Shown piece after piece: positions 1-8,887 of a stretch of 64,000 nucleotides of DNA. A program made the translations under genes and the position numbers. The DNA is from Marinifilum caeruleilacunae. GTDB taxonomy: Bacteria; Bacteroidota; Bacteroidia; Bacteroidales; Marinifilaceae. Position 1 is the stretch's first letter. Every line of letters starts with the position of its first letter. The DNA is taken from NCBI RefSeq assembly GCF_013141825.1, contig NZ_RZNH01000021.1:27278-91277 (forward strand), in the 5' to 3' direction. A model generated the notes under the pieces. It did no database searches and was not told where the DNA came from. It saw only the letters and a program-made list of their open reading frames with translations.

Positions 1-542
1 TCCAACAGGCCAAGTACAATATCTTTGGCGTAAAGCCCTTTAGGTCTTTTTCCTCTAAGGTTAATTTTAACAGATTTTGGCACTTTGAACCATACTTTTC
101 CCTTGTGAATTGCAGCGGCAATATCTTTATCGCCCATTCCCTGACCGAAAGCCCCAACAGCACCCAATATATTTGCATGAGAATCGGTAGTTACCGCAGT
201 AGAACCAGAGTAAGCCAAGCCTTTTTCAATTAAAGTGTGGGTACCAATTCCTGTATTGATATCGAAAACTTTCACACCATTATCGCGGGCAAACAAACGA
301 CATATTTGTTGGTTTACTGCGTATTTTTGATCCGATCCGGTTGGATTGCAATCGAAAGTAAAGAAGGTTTTAGAAGGATCGTGAATTTTCAGTTGATGAT
401 CCTGCATATTTTTAACCACATTGGCACCTCCAAAGTCGCGCGCAGCACGCACATCTATCTCAATATCCACGATATCTCCCGGACAAACGACTTTCTCCTT
501 GGAATGGTTCGCCAGGATTTTTTCGATTAGTGTCATTCCCAT
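1..542 (-). CDS. LeuC/HacA-type dehydratase large subunit (partial, runs off left edge)
   Basis: This is the N-terminal ~180 residues of an aconitase-superfamily dehydratase; the 3' part lies outside the window. The protein starts MGMTLIEKILA, the usual opening of the 3-isopropylmalate dehydratase/homoaconitase-like large subunit. It continues with the substrate-loop regions FDCNPTGSDQ and TDSHANILGAVGAFGQGMGD. Family members isomerise 3-/2-isopropylmalate (leucine pathway) or related hydroxy acids with a 4Fe-4S cluster and need a separate small subunit. The cluster cysteines are expected downstream and cannot be checked here. The start at 542 is the first of two close ATGs. Aconitase proper is less likely because the protein begins directly at the LeuC-type N terminus. 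The exact substrate is unknown. Confidence 0.8.
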   Translation of the reverse strand, partial: MGMTLIEKILANHSKEKVVCPGDIVDIEIDVRAARDFGGANVVKNMQDHQLKIHDPSKTFFTFDCNPTGSDQKYAVNQQICRLFARDNGVKVFDINTGIGTHTLIEKGLAYSGSTAVTTDSHANILGAVGAFGQGMGDKDIAAAIHKGKVWFKVPKSVKINLRGKRPKGLYAKDIVLGLL

Positions 543-758
543 AGTTCAAAGTTTTTTCAAGTTGAACATTTCCACGTTCGAGTCTACTATTTTTCCACCC
601 AAACTCAACACAAAATCAAGCCCTTACTCTTAAATTTACGGAAAAATTATCCCATATCCATCAGATTTACAGAAGAATATTTCAACAATCATATCTCTTT
701 TATCAAGATATTTTAAGATTTGAATAGAGAAATTATCTTTGCAGTTCAATTCACAAAA

Positions 759-1931
759 ATGACAAGAACTTACGCCGGAAATATTCCCAAACTATACGCT
801 ATTAAAATAGCAAAGTGGTTCATGCTTACCATGCCCATTATTGTTCTGTTTTACCAGGAAAATGGATTGAGCATGCAGGATGTTCTTACCCTTAAAGGAA
901 TTTATTCGGTTGCTGTGGTCATTCTCGAAATACCGTCGGGTTACCTTGCCGATGTATGGGGACGAAAAAAATCACTCATTTTAGGGTCAATTCTTGGTTG
1001 TCTTGGTTTTGTGGTCTACTCGTTCAGTTATGGTTTTACAGGATTTCTTGCGGCAGAATTAATTCTTGGAATTGGGAGTAGTTTTATTTCCGGTTCCGAT
1101 TCAGCGATGCTTTACGATAGTCTCTTAAAAATGAAAAGAGAAAAGGAATATTTAAAGCAGGAAAGCCGGGTGATGTCTATCGGTAATTTTGCCGAAGCCA
1201 TTGCTGGTATTGCTGGCGGAAGCCTGGCATTAATTAGTTTACGTACGCCATTTATCCTGCAGTCTTTTATTGCATTTATTGCCATTCCGGCAGCCATATT
1301 GCTTCTTGATCCAAATCAGGACTCCAAAAAAACAAAAGCAGGATTCACGCACATTCTGTCCATTGTAAAATTCTCACTTTGGGATAGTGCAAAACTTCGC
1401 TGGAACATCATGCTTTCTTCAGTTATTGGTTGCGCTACACTTACTTTGGCCTGGTTTATTCAGCCCTATCTTAAAGATTTAAATATGGAAGTAAGCACCA
1501 TTGGTGTAATATGGACCTTACTGAATTTAACCGTTGGCTTCGTTGCCCTCTTAGCTCATCGGGTCGAAGGATATTTAGGGAAAATTGGTACCTCTGTTTT
1601 TATCGTAATCGGGATATCAAGTGGCTTTATCCTAAGTGGATGGTTTCACTCTTTAATTGGTGTTGGCGTTCTGTTTTTCTTCTATTTCGTTCGAGGTATT
1701 GCTACTCCTGTACTGAAAGATTATATCAATCGGATTACCGAATCTGACATGAGAGCAACTGTTCTTTCGGTACGTAATTTTATCATCAGAATTTGCTTTG
1801 CTGCCATTGGACCATTTCTTGGTTGGTATACCGATCATTACAGCATTTCGTCGGCTTTAATGCTTGCCGGAACAATTTTCCTGATACTGGGTGGAGTAAG
1901 CGTAATTTTTATCCGAAAAGTAGAAAAATAA
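759..1931 (+). CDS. MFS transporter (drug/solute exporter-like)
   Basis: A membrane protein of 390 residues with about 12 hydrophobic segments and a major-facilitator signature after TM2 (SGYLADVWGRKKS, about residues 67-79). This places it among the MFS exporters; the substrate cannot be read from sequence. I chose ATG 759. An in-frame TTG at 720 lies upstream of a TATCTTTG element at 734-741, a Bacteroidota -7 promoter sequence, so the transcript probably begins after it. The gene is convergent with the PhnP-like hydrolase, from which a short TTAGACC-type repeat separates it. Confidence 0.85.
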   Translation: MTRTYAGNIPKLYAIKIAKWFMLTMPIIVLFYQENGLSMQDVLTLKGIYSVAVVILEIPSGYLADVWGRKKSLILGSILGCLGFVVYSFSYGFTGFLAAELILGIGSSFISGSDSAMLYDSLLKMKREKEYLKQESRVMSIGNFAEAIAGIAGGSLALISLRTPFILQSFIAFIAIPAAILLLDPNQDSKKTKAGFTHILSIVKFSLWDSAKLRWNIMLSSVIGCATLTLAWFIQPYLKDLNMEVSTIGVIWTLLNLTVGFVALLAHRVEGYLGKIGTSVFIVIGISSGFILSGWFHSLIGVGVLFFFYFVRGIATPVLKDYINRITESDMRATVLSVRNFIIRICFAAIGPFLGWYTDHYSISSALMLAGTIFLILGGVSVIFIRKVEK

Positions 1932-1940
1932 ATACTTTTC

Positions 1941-1993
1941 GACCTTTTGACTTTTAGACTCTTAGACCTTTAGACTCTTAGACCTTTAGACCT
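1941..1993. repeat. Short tandem repeat, 16-bp unit
   Basis: Two exact copies of TTTAGACTCTTAGACC lie at 1953-1968 and 1969-1984, followed by a half unit at 1985-1992 and preceded by a degenerate copy. The repeat fills almost the whole space between two convergent genes and abuts the stop codon of the minus-strand one. No stable terminator hairpin is visible in it. Confidence 0.8.
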
Positions 1994-2758
1994 TTAAACT
2001 TCTATCGTCAACTCATCGTAGGCCAGGTAGACATTTTCGGGAAGTTCGGCCTGAATATCATCATAGAATCCCATTTGGTGACTGATATGTGTAAAATAAG
2101 CCTTTTCGGGTTTGATTTCTTCTACCAATTCCAATGCTTCAGATAAATTGTAATGAGAAATATGCTTCTCTTTTCGCAGTGCGTTAACCACTAATATTTT
2201 TGCTCCTTTGATCTTCTCTTTTTCCTCTGGCGAGATGTAATTCACATCGGTAATATAAACCAAATCGCCTATGCGATATCCATAAACCGGTAATTTTAGG
2301 TGCATTCCTCTAATGGGCTGAATGGTGGTGCCATTAATTCGAAAAGGCTGATTTGTAACCTCAATTAAATTCATTTGTGGTATACCAGGATATTTGAACT
2401 CTGCAAATACATAGGCGAACTCCTTTTTCAATGACTCCTGCACACGTTTTTCGGCATAAATATTTACGGCAGTTTTGTTCACCCAATTAAATGCACGAAT
2501 ATCATCTAATCCTGCAGTATGGTCTTTATGTTCGTGCGTAAACAGTATGGCCGAAATGTTTTCAACCCCGGCTCGAAGCATTTGATACCTAAAATCAGGT
2601 CCACTATCAATTACAATATTCTGATTGTCTACATGAACCAAAACAGAAGTTCGCAATCGCTTATCCTTCTTATTTTTGGATTGACACACGGGACATTTGC
2701 ATGCAATAATGGGCACTCCCTGAGAAGTTCCAGTTCCAAGAAAAGTTAGTTTTACCAT
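1994..2758 (-). CDS. PhnP-like metallo-beta-lactamase-fold hydrolase
   Basis: A 254-residue soluble protein of the MBL fold. It carries the metal motif THEHKDH (H75, H77, D79, H80) and an N-terminal Cys cluster CKCPVC (C20, C22, C25) typical of the PhnP/YcbJ-like subgroup that includes cyclic phosphodiesterases. The start MVKLTFLGTGTSQGVP matches the family. It probably hydrolyses a phosphodiester with two metal ions in the cytoplasm. No phosphonate genes are nearby, so a role in phosphonate use is not supported. The gene lies 12 bp downstream of the BASS transporter gene on the same strand, so the two are probably co-transcribed. Confidence 0.85.
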   Translation of the reverse strand: MVKLTFLGTGTSQGVPIIACKCPVCQSKNKKDKRLRTSVLVHVDNQNIVIDSGPDFRYQMLRAGVENISAILFTHEHKDHTAGLDDIRAFNWVNKTAVNIYAEKRVQESLKKEFAYVFAEFKYPGIPQMNLIEVTNQPFRINGTTIQPIRGMHLKLPVYGYRIGDLVYITDVNYISPEEKEKIKGAKILVVNALRKEKHISHYNLSEALELVEEIKPEKAYFTHISHQMGFYDDIQAELPENVYLAYDELTIEV

Positions 2759-2770
2759 ACTTTATTCCTA

Positions 2771-3721
2771 TCAGAGTTCACCTCTTGATTTGTCTGGTTT
2801 TTTCTGATCCCGAAGTTCTTTTCGAATGGAAAGGAATAATAAGTAAGCCAGGACAAATACAGCTAATACAGCCGATGGAATTGCAGCTTTTTCGCCAAAC
2901 AACGTTAAGGCTGTTACTACGGCAAATCCAGAACTTTTTACAGTCACCAACAAATTCTGAGTCATGGCCACAGGTGCCGAAACACCCATTTTTTTACTTA
3001 TTTTTTCATAGGTCCATCCCAATCCAAAAATCCCAAGGAATAATACCAGGGAAACCAGCAAGAGTATCTCAAAATTAGAAAAAAATACTTGTCGGTTTAA
3101 ACCTACAGCCGTAAAAATTATTAGTGCAAAACCCCAGTCGACAATTCGCCCCCTTACCTTTTCGATGGTGGGTTTAATTGGCGCCCACAATAAGAAGCGG
3201 GAAATCAGTAATGGTATTAATACCAGCTGAACCATGGCAATAAACAAATCTATGGGATTAATTCCCCCATCAACATTAGAAAACAGGCCTACAATGAGGG
3301 GCGCAAAAAACAAAGAAGAAATAAAGGCTCCCAATGTTCCTACAATGGCATATTTTAAATCCCCGTCAAGGATATGAGAAAATGGAATAACAGCAACCCC
3401 AGGCGGCGTAGATGCAATCACTACAAAGCCAAGAAACAATTCCGGTGTTGGCATAATAAAATAGGAAAGTGTAATTACCACTGCCCCAAAAACCACATAA
3501 TTTAAAAGAGAACCCATTATCATTGGCTTGATCATCTCTTTTAATGGGAACATGGCTTTGGTTGAAATACCTGTAGTTGAAAAGGTCATAACTACGGCCA
3601 AAACATAAAAAGTATAGTTTTTGAACAAAGAAGCGTACTGACCAATTAGTAAACCCAAAATAACAGCCAAGACCAGGATAAAGTTTCTATTTAATATGAT
3701 TTTTGTAGCAAATTCTTTCAT
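2771..3721 (-). CDS. Bile acid:sodium symporter (BASS) family transporter
   Basis: A hydrophobic protein of about 316 residues with 9-10 membrane segments. The stretch IASTPPGVAVIPFSHIL matches the BASS family, whose members carry organic anions with sodium. The bacterial substrate is usually not a bile acid (pantoate, pyruvate and similar are known in relatives), and I cannot tell it here. The longest frame begins at 3748, but an imperfect -7 element (CATCTTTG) ends immediately before that ATG. The internal ATG at 3721 (MKEFATKII) is therefore the better start. The gene is followed after 12 bp by the PhnP-like gene. Confidence 0.8.
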   Translation of the reverse strand: MKEFATKIILNRNFILVLAVILGLLIGQYASLFKNYTFYVLAVVMTFSTTGISTKAMFPLKEMIKPMIMGSLLNYVVFGAVVITLSYFIMPTPELFLGFVVIASTPPGVAVIPFSHILDGDLKYAIVGTLGAFISSLFFAPLIVGLFSNVDGGINPIDLFIAMVQLVLIPLLISRFLLWAPIKPTIEKVRGRIVDWGFALIIFTAVGLNRQVFFSNFEILLLVSLVLFLGIFGLGWTYEKISKKMGVSAPVAMTQNLLVTVKSSGFAVVTALTLFGEKAAIPSAVLAVFVLAYLLFLSIRKELRDQKKPDKSRGEL

Positions 3722-3920
3722 TTTGTAAGACAATCCTATGATTTTCATGCAAAGATGAAATATTTTTCATTGGATTCAAAATTATTTAGACTAATTCCAG
3801 ATAGAAATAAATAATCAATTCTAAATCCCATTTTATGGTTGACTCATTTTGTATTCCAATTAAGCTCCAGACATTCATTGAATCAATTATTTTGTACATT
3901 TGCCGAAAATAAACAGAATC

Positions 3921-4628
3921 ATGAAAGGCAAGTTATATTTGATCCCAACTACATTGGGTGATACATCAATCAATCAGGTTATTCCCCAGGACATTCAGGA
4001 GTTGATCCCAAACATTAAACATTTTATTGTAGAAAATATCAGGACTGCTCGCCGATATCTGAAAAAGGTAGATTCTGCCATCAATATTGATGAACTTCGA
4101 TTTTATGAGCTGAACAAGCACAGTTCTCCCAACGAAATATCAGGCTACCTGAATGCGATTAAAGATTTCGATATAGGAATCATTTCTGAAGCAGGCTGCC
4201 CTGGTGTTGCCGATCCTGGTGCCGACGTGGTAAAATTGGCTCACGAAAAAAACATACAGGTGGTTCCTTTGGTTGGTCCTTCTTCTATTTTAATGTCGCT
4301 AATGGCCTCGGGTTTTAACGGACAAAACTTTGCCTTTAACGGATATTTGCCCATAAAGGCCAACGAAAGAGCTAAAAAAATAAAACAACTGGACTCAAGA
4401 TCATTAAGCGAAAACCAGAGCCAGATTTTTATTGAAGCGCCCTACCGCAACAATAAGCTGGTAGAAGATTTAATTGCCAATTGCAGTGGCGGAACAAAAT
4501 TGTGCATTGCAGTTGACATTACCATGGAGAGCGAATTTATTAAAACCATGCCGGTAAAAGCCTGGAAAGGAATGGATATCGATTTGCATAAAAAACCAGC
4601 AATTTTCCTTATTCACAGGGAGAAATAA
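3921..4628 (+). CDS. SAM-dependent tetrapyrrole/RsmI-type methyltransferase
   Basis: A protein of 235 residues with the tetrapyrrole (corrin/porphyrin) methylase fold. The N terminus KLYLIPTTLGD, the SEAGCPGVADPG loop (about residues 91-102) and LVGPSSILMSLMASG are close to RsmI (16S rRNA C1402 2'-O-methyltransferase) and YabN-like proteins. Bacteroidota often carry this shorter form beside or in place of RsmI. I favour an rRNA or other non-corrin target because no cobalamin genes are near. ATG 3921 is preferred over the upstream TTG at 3900, which lies inside a TACATTTG -7 promoter element (3895-3902). Confidence 0.8.
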   Translation: MKGKLYLIPTTLGDTSINQVIPQDIQELIPNIKHFIVENIRTARRYLKKVDSAINIDELRFYELNKHSSPNEISGYLNAIKDFDIGIISEAGCPGVADPGADVVKLAHEKNIQVVPLVGPSSILMSLMASGFNGQNFAFNGYLPIKANERAKKIKQLDSRSLSENQSQIFIEAPYRNNKLVEDLIANCSGGTKLCIAVDITMESEFIKTMPVKAWKGMDIDLHKKPAIFLIHREK

Positions 4629-4637
4629 AATCAAAAA

Positions 4638-4722
4638 CAGCGCAGATTGTAAAACCTGCGCTGCGAAACTCATAGTTAAAAATTTAGGCATAATCCCGAC
4701 CGCCTAAAACCGGGATTATTTC
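4638..4722. terminator. Two hairpins between convergent genes
   Basis: The first hairpin has 8-bp arms CAGCGCAG (4638-4645) and CTGCGCTG (4656-4663) but no T run. The second has 9-bp arms ATAATCCCG (4690-4698) and CGGGATTAT (4711-4719) followed by TTCTT. Together they probably end transcription of the methylase gene and of nrnA coming from the right. Confidence 0.6.
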
Positions 4723-4848
4723 TTGACTTCGTCTCATGATATCCTAAAATTTACAAAACCACTATTTAAATTAAAGACAAGACTTTAGTCGTCTGAAATA
4801 GTGCAAATATCATACCATCAAGTCCTTTTTATCGTCTAAATAAAGGTT

Positions 4849-5883
4849 TTACTGATTTAAACTCTTATAAAAAGCCGGTAAAACCTCTTTAAATTTGGCA
4901 ATAGCATCTTTCAGCTGATCGGTAGTTCGACCTCCTGCTGCATTCATATGACCACCTCCATTAAAATATTCGGCGGCAACAGCATTAATCGGCACATTTC
5001 CTTTCGAACGGAAGGAGATCTTCACCATATCTTCCTTCTCGATGAAAATGACTGAAACCAGCATTCCCTGAATCGACAAAGGATAGTTTACAAAACCTTC
5101 AGTATCGCCGTCCTTGTAGTTGAACTTCAATAAATCTTCTTTGGTAAGTGTAATAATTGCCGTTTGATATTCCGGCAAAACCTCAAGACCTCGATCCAAA
5201 CAATGTCCCAACAACTTCATTCTGTCGGTAGAGAAGTTATCGTAAACATTCGAATGAATTTTACTTTTATCGATACCTCTTGCCAACAAATCGCCCACAA
5301 TCTGGTAGGTTCTCGGGTTTGACGAATTGTAGCTCAACCCGCCTGTATCAGTAACAATTCCAGTATACAAACACTCGGCAATATGAGTATCGATTAGGTT
5401 CTCATCTCCCAGGGCTTCTATAAATTCATACATTAATTCGCAGGTTGCGCACATCGAAGTATCAGAGAACATTACATCCACAATTTGCTCTGGTTCGGGA
5501 TGATGATCGATCATGATTTTTTTAGCAGGCAGATCCTGAAGAATTTTTTCCAAATCGCCCGATCGTTTAAAAGAGTTGTGATCGACAATAAAAACCAAAT
5601 CGGATGATTTCAGATACTCCTCGGCAGCTTTTTTGCCATTGGTATAAATCATGACTTCCGAGTTTTTTGGCAACCAATTTAAAAATACCGGGTATGCACT
5701 TGGACTCACAATTTTAGGCATTTTACCTTTTTTCTTCAGATATTGGTACAATGCCAGCGATGACCCGATAGCATCTCCATCTGGACCAGAGTGGGGAATT
5801 ATTGCAATTTTTTCCGACTCGTACAACAAAGCTTCAGCCTTGGCAATCAAATCAATATCAATTCTATTCTTTATATTATTCAT
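4849..5883 (-). CDS. nrnA: Bifunctional oligoribonuclease/PAP phosphatase (DHH family)
   Basis: A cytoplasmic enzyme of 344 residues. The N-terminal DHH domain shows HSGPDGDAIG (31-40) and the name-giving DHH at 126-128. The C-terminal DHHA1 domain ends with GGGHMNAAGG. NrnA enzymes degrade oligoribonucleotides of 2-5 nt and dephosphorylate pAp, linking RNA turnover and sulfur metabolism. Length and motif order match the family. The gene is monocistronic here, with a hairpin pair behind it. Confidence 0.9.
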   Translation of the reverse strand: MNNIKNRIDIDLIAKAEALLYESEKIAIIPHSGPDGDAIGSSLALYQYLKKKGKMPKIVSPSAYPVFLNWLPKNSEVMIYTNGKKAAEEYLKSSDLVFIVDHNSFKRSGDLEKILQDLPAKKIMIDHHPEPEQIVDVMFSDTSMCATCELMYEFIEALGDENLIDTHIAECLYTGIVTDTGGLSYNSSNPRTYQIVGDLLARGIDKSKIHSNVYDNFSTDRMKLLGHCLDRGLEVLPEYQTAIITLTKEDLLKFNYKDGDTEGFVNYPLSIQGMLVSVIFIEKEDMVKISFRSKGNVPINAVAAEYFNGGGHMNAAGGRTTDQLKDAIAKFKEVLPAFYKSLNQ

Positions 5884-6030
5884 TCTCTATTGAGTAAGAT
5901 GATTCAATTTTAGTGGGTAAAGATAAAGATTGCGGTGCAGATTTCATCATGAAAAAATAATCGATGATGGAATTGCACAAGCTTACGGAAAATTAATTAG
6001 AATTAATCCAAATAAATTCGTCCGATTCTA

Positions 6031-6060
6031 TTGCATGCCTAAGCGGAAATATTATTTTTG
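6031..6060 (+). promoter_or_regulatory. Promoter of ndk
   Basis: TTG at 6031-6033 (-33 element) and TATTTTTG at 6053-6060 (-7 element, consensus TAnnTTTG) are separated by 19 bp, the spacing of Bacteroidota housekeeping promoters. The ndk ATG follows 33 bp later. Confidence 0.7.
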
Positions 6061-6092
6061 TATACCAAGATTAAACTTATACACACAAATTA

Positions 6093-6512
6093 ATGAGAAG
6101 CGACAGAACTTTTACAATGATTAAGCCAGATGCAGTGGCAGCTGGACATATTGGAGCAATTCTTGCAAAAATTAACGAAGCTGGTTTTAGAATTGCAGCC
6201 ATGAAATACACTCAAATTTCTAAAGAACAAGCTAAAAAATTCTACGAAGTACATAAAGACAGACCATTTTATGATGAGCTGACAGATTTTATGAGTTCAG
6301 GTCCGATTGTAGCAGCAATCCTGGAAAAGGAAGATGCTGTTGCCGCTTTCCGAAAACTGATTGGCGCTACCAATCCGGCAGAAGCTGAGGAAGGTACAAT
6401 CCGTAAAGAATTTGCAGAATCGATGTCGAAAAATGCAGTACACGGTTCTGATAGCGATGAGAATGCCTGCATTGAAGGTGCATTTTATTTCTCACAAACA
6501 GAAGTGATTTAA
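6093..6512 (+). CDS. ndk: Nucleoside diphosphate kinase
   Basis: A 139-residue enzyme that transfers phosphate between nucleoside tri- and diphosphates through a phosphohistidine. The sequence opens with [11 protein letters not shown] and contains NAVHGSDS, in which H117 is the active-site histidine. Length is typical of the bacterial family. A good promoter lies 33 bp upstream and a bidirectional terminator follows directly, so the gene is transcribed alone. Confidence 0.97.
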   Translation: MRSDRTFTMIKPDAVAAGHIGAILAKINEAGFRIAAMKYTQISKEQAKKFYEVHKDRPFYDELTDFMSSGPIVAAILEKEDAVAAFRKLIGATNPAEAEEGTIRKEFAESMSKNAVHGSDSDENACIEGAFYFSQTEVI

Positions 6513-6531
6513 AAGAATCTCAAATACCTGG

Positions 6532-6567
6532 AAAGCACATCGATCATGAATTGATGTGCTTTTTTTA
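6532..6567. terminator. Bidirectional terminator ndk / DUF721
   Basis: Arms AGCACATC (6534-6541) and GATGTGCT (6553-6560), flanked by A and T runs, sit between convergent genes. Confidence 0.85.
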
Positions 6568-6855
6568 TCTCACCACAATTTCATCGATGATATTGGCTTG
6601 TACTTCGCGATTAAGTGCTTTCACCAGGCCATCTCTGATTATCATGAGCTCGTTTCGAATTACTGATGAACGAACGGCAACAAACAAGCGTCGGTTGCGA
6701 ATGTAGATTTCGGTAGTAGCGTTGGCAACAGTTTTACCAATCACCTTTTCCCAGGAATTGACCAATTCATACTCTTTCAACTTAACATCAAGTTTCGATT
6801 CTTTCAGAACCTCTTTGATTAGTTCATCTATTTTTTGAGTGTTGCTTCTTCTCAT
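6565..6855 (-). CDS. DUF721 protein, DciA-like
   Basis: A 96-residue protein of the DUF721 family, which includes the ancestral replicative-helicase loader DciA. Visible family features are the N-terminal basic helix (MRRSNTQKIDELI), the central VNSWEKVIGKTVANAT region and the RRLFVAVRSS strand. The gene overlaps the end of recF by 4 bp (ATGA), an arrangement common in Bacteroidota and consistent with a replication or repair role. Loader activity is an inference from the family. Confidence 0.85.
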   Translation of the reverse strand: MRRSNTQKIDELIKEVLKESKLDVKLKEYELVNSWEKVIGKTVANATTEIYIRNRRLFVAVRSSVIRNELMIIRDGLVKALNREVQANIIDEIVVR

Positions 6856-7961
6856 GAGTCTGAATTTACAATTGCACCATTATCGATTACAAACAACTGG
6901 TATTCCAGGGCAGATCCTGACAGAATATCATCCAAATGATCGCGATTCGTATCGGAAATAAATATTTGCCCAAAGCGTTCTTCCGAAACCAAGCGAACAA
7001 TTTGTTCTACTCTATTGGAATCCAGTTTATCAAAAATATCATCCAACAAAAGAATTGGCGTAAAACCGGCTATTTGCTTAATAAATTCAAACTGTGCCAG
7101 TTTCAGAGCAATCAGGTATGATTTTTTTTGTCCTTGCGAACCCATTTTTTTTATCGGATATTTCCCAAGGTTCAACACCAAATCATCTTTATGAATACCC
7201 ACAGTTGTGTATTGCATTACCTGGTCTTTCCAACGTGCATTGTCCAACAAATCGCGCATGGAGTGATCGTGTAGCTGAGATTTGTATTCCAGGCTAACAA
7301 TTTCATTTCCTTGCGAAATAATGGAGTAATACTCCTGGAAAACAGGCATCAGTTTATGCAAGAAATCCTTACGTTTTTTATAAATCTCACTTCCTAAATT
7401 CACCAATTGCTCATCCCAAATACTTAAGGTATCCTCATCGTATTTGGTTCCCGATGCAAAATCTTTTAATAGCTTATTTCTTTGTTGAATTACACGATTG
7501 TAACGAATTAAATCGTCGAGATATTTTCTATCGTATTGCGAAATTACACTATCCATGTATTTTCGTCTCTCCTCGCTTCCATCGGTAATCAATCGGCCAT
7601 CGGCAGGCGAAACCATTACAATTGGCAGTAATCCAATATGTTCCGATAACTTTTTATATTCCTTTTTGTTTCGTTTAAAGTTCTTTTTCTGTCCACGCTT
7701 TACACCACAGTAAATCACCTCTTCCAATTCCTTACGGTGATAATTACCCTCAAGAACCATAAACTGTGCATCATGATTGATGTTGTGCTGATCGGTAGAT
7801 GAAAAGTAGCTTTTACAAAAGCTGAGGTAATAGACTGCATCCAAAAGATTGGTTTTCCCCATTCCATTATTTCCGATAAAACAATTGATTTTTGGAGAAA
7901 AATTCAATTCCAACTCAAGTATGTTTTTATAGTTTATTAGAGATAGTTTTTCCAGATGCAT
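6852..7961 (-). CDS. recF: DNA replication/repair protein RecF
   Basis: An SMC-like ATPase of about 369 residues that helps load RecA at gaps and stalled forks. The Walker A motif GNNGMGKT (about residues 30-37) and the C-terminal LLLDDIFDKLD Walker B / D-loop region are visible. The frame extends to 7988, but a TAATTTTG promoter-like element on this strand lies at that end and the family start is MHLEKLSLIN, so ATG 7961 is preferred. It is followed by the overlapping DUF721 gene. Confidence 0.93.
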   Translation of the reverse strand: MHLEKLSLINYKNILELELNFSPKINCFIGNNGMGKTNLLDAVYYLSFCKSYFSSTDQHNINHDAQFMVLEGNYHRKELEEVIYCGVKRGQKKNFKRNKKEYKKLSEHIGLLPIVMVSPADGRLITDGSEERRKYMDSVISQYDRKYLDDLIRYNRVIQQRNKLLKDFASGTKYDEDTLSIWDEQLVNLGSEIYKKRKDFLHKLMPVFQEYYSIISQGNEIVSLEYKSQLHDHSMRDLLDNARWKDQVMQYTTVGIHKDDLVLNLGKYPIKKMGSQGQKKSYLIALKLAQFEFIKQIAGFTPILLLDDIFDKLDSNRVEQIVRLVSEERFGQIFISDTNRDHLDDILSGSALEYQLFVIDNGAIVNSDS

Positions 7962-8137
7962 GTGCAAAACTTTAAGGTAACGCTGCAAAATTACGAAATA
8001 AAATCAATTCAAATCCGCGAAAGCGTGGCAATAATTAAGTTCTAATTTATTCTCATTTTTTATATTAATAATGCTTAATATTTGCTAAAAAAAATTACAT
8101 TTGCGTTAGAAAAAATAAACCTATTAATTATTTGAGT

Positions 8138-8830
8138 ATGTCGAAGAACAAAAACAATCCGGAAACTGCGGATAATTTCGAGAATCTAGAAGAGGCGTTA
8201 AGTAAAACTGAACAATATATAGAGAAGAACCAGAAGAAATTAACCAGCATTGCATTTGCTGTTATTTTGGTTGCTGTTGCCATTTTTGCTTATCAAAAGT
8301 ACTATAAAGCTCCTCTTGAACAAGAAGCTCAAAACCAATTGTTCCAGGCTCAAAGATATTTCGAACAAGATTCATTTAAAATGGCTTTAAATGGAGATGA
8401 GAACTATCCTGGCTTTTTGGAAATTGCTGATGAATTCGGTTCAACTGCTGCTGGTAACTTGTCTAAGTATTATTCTGGAATTTCATACTTGAGAATTGGA
8501 GAATATCAAAATGCAATTGATTTCTTAAGCTCTTTTAGCTCTGATGATTTCTTATTAAGCTCTTTAGCAAAAGCTGCTGCTGGTGATGCTTATATGGAAT
8601 TGGGCGAAAATGCAAAAGCTGCTTCAAACTATATGGATGCAAGCTCGATTAACGCTAACGAATTTACAACTCCTATTTATTTGCAAAAAGCTGGTTTGGC
8701 TTACGAAATGTTAGGAGACTATAAAAAAGCATTAGCTGCTTACGAAAAAATTGAAAAGGATTTTGCCAAGTCAGCAGAAGCTCGCGATATCGAAAAATAT
8801 ATCACAAGAGCTAAGGCAATGATGAAGTAA
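8138..8830 (+). CDS. Membrane-anchored tetratricopeptide-repeat protein
   Basis: A protein of about 230 residues. A polar N-terminal stretch is followed by one membrane segment (about residues 39-57, SIAFAVILVAVAIFAY), then TPR-like helices including YYSGISYLRIGEYQNAIDFL and YEMLGDYKKALAAYEKI. The form resembles YfgM/Tol-Pal-type periplasmic TPR proteins. It probably acts as a scaffold at the inner membrane, with no catalytic residues visible. A TACATTTG -7 element (8096-8103) lies 35 bp upstream of ATG 8138, so the in-frame TTG at 8132 is not needed. Confidence 0.8.
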   Translation: MSKNKNNPETADNFENLEEALSKTEQYIEKNQKKLTSIAFAVILVAVAIFAYQKYYKAPLEQEAQNQLFQAQRYFEQDSFKMALNGDENYPGFLEIADEFGSTAAGNLSKYYSGISYLRIGEYQNAIDFLSSFSSDDFLLSSLAKAAAGDAYMELGENAKAASNYMDASSINANEFTTPIYLQKAGLAYEMLGDYKKALAAYEKIEKDFAKSAEARDIEKYITRAKAMMK

Positions 8831-8852
8831 TTCTCTTTTAAAAGATATTGAA

Positions 8853-8884
8853 AACGGAAACCTAATACTGGTTTCCGTTTTTTT
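8853..8884. terminator. Bidirectional terminator
   Basis: A 10-bp perfect stem AACGGAAACC (8853-8862) / GGTTTCCGTT (8870-8879) with a 7-nt loop is followed by a T run, between two convergent genes. Confidence 0.9.
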
Positions 8885-8887
8885 GTA

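Noticed and set aside
720-758. TTG start giving a 13-residue longer MFS protein
   Set aside because: The stretch holds a promoter -7 element and a better ATG follows at 759.
1994-2758. Phosphonate catabolism phnP
   Set aside because: Fold matches, but no other phn genes are near, so the specific role is not claimed.
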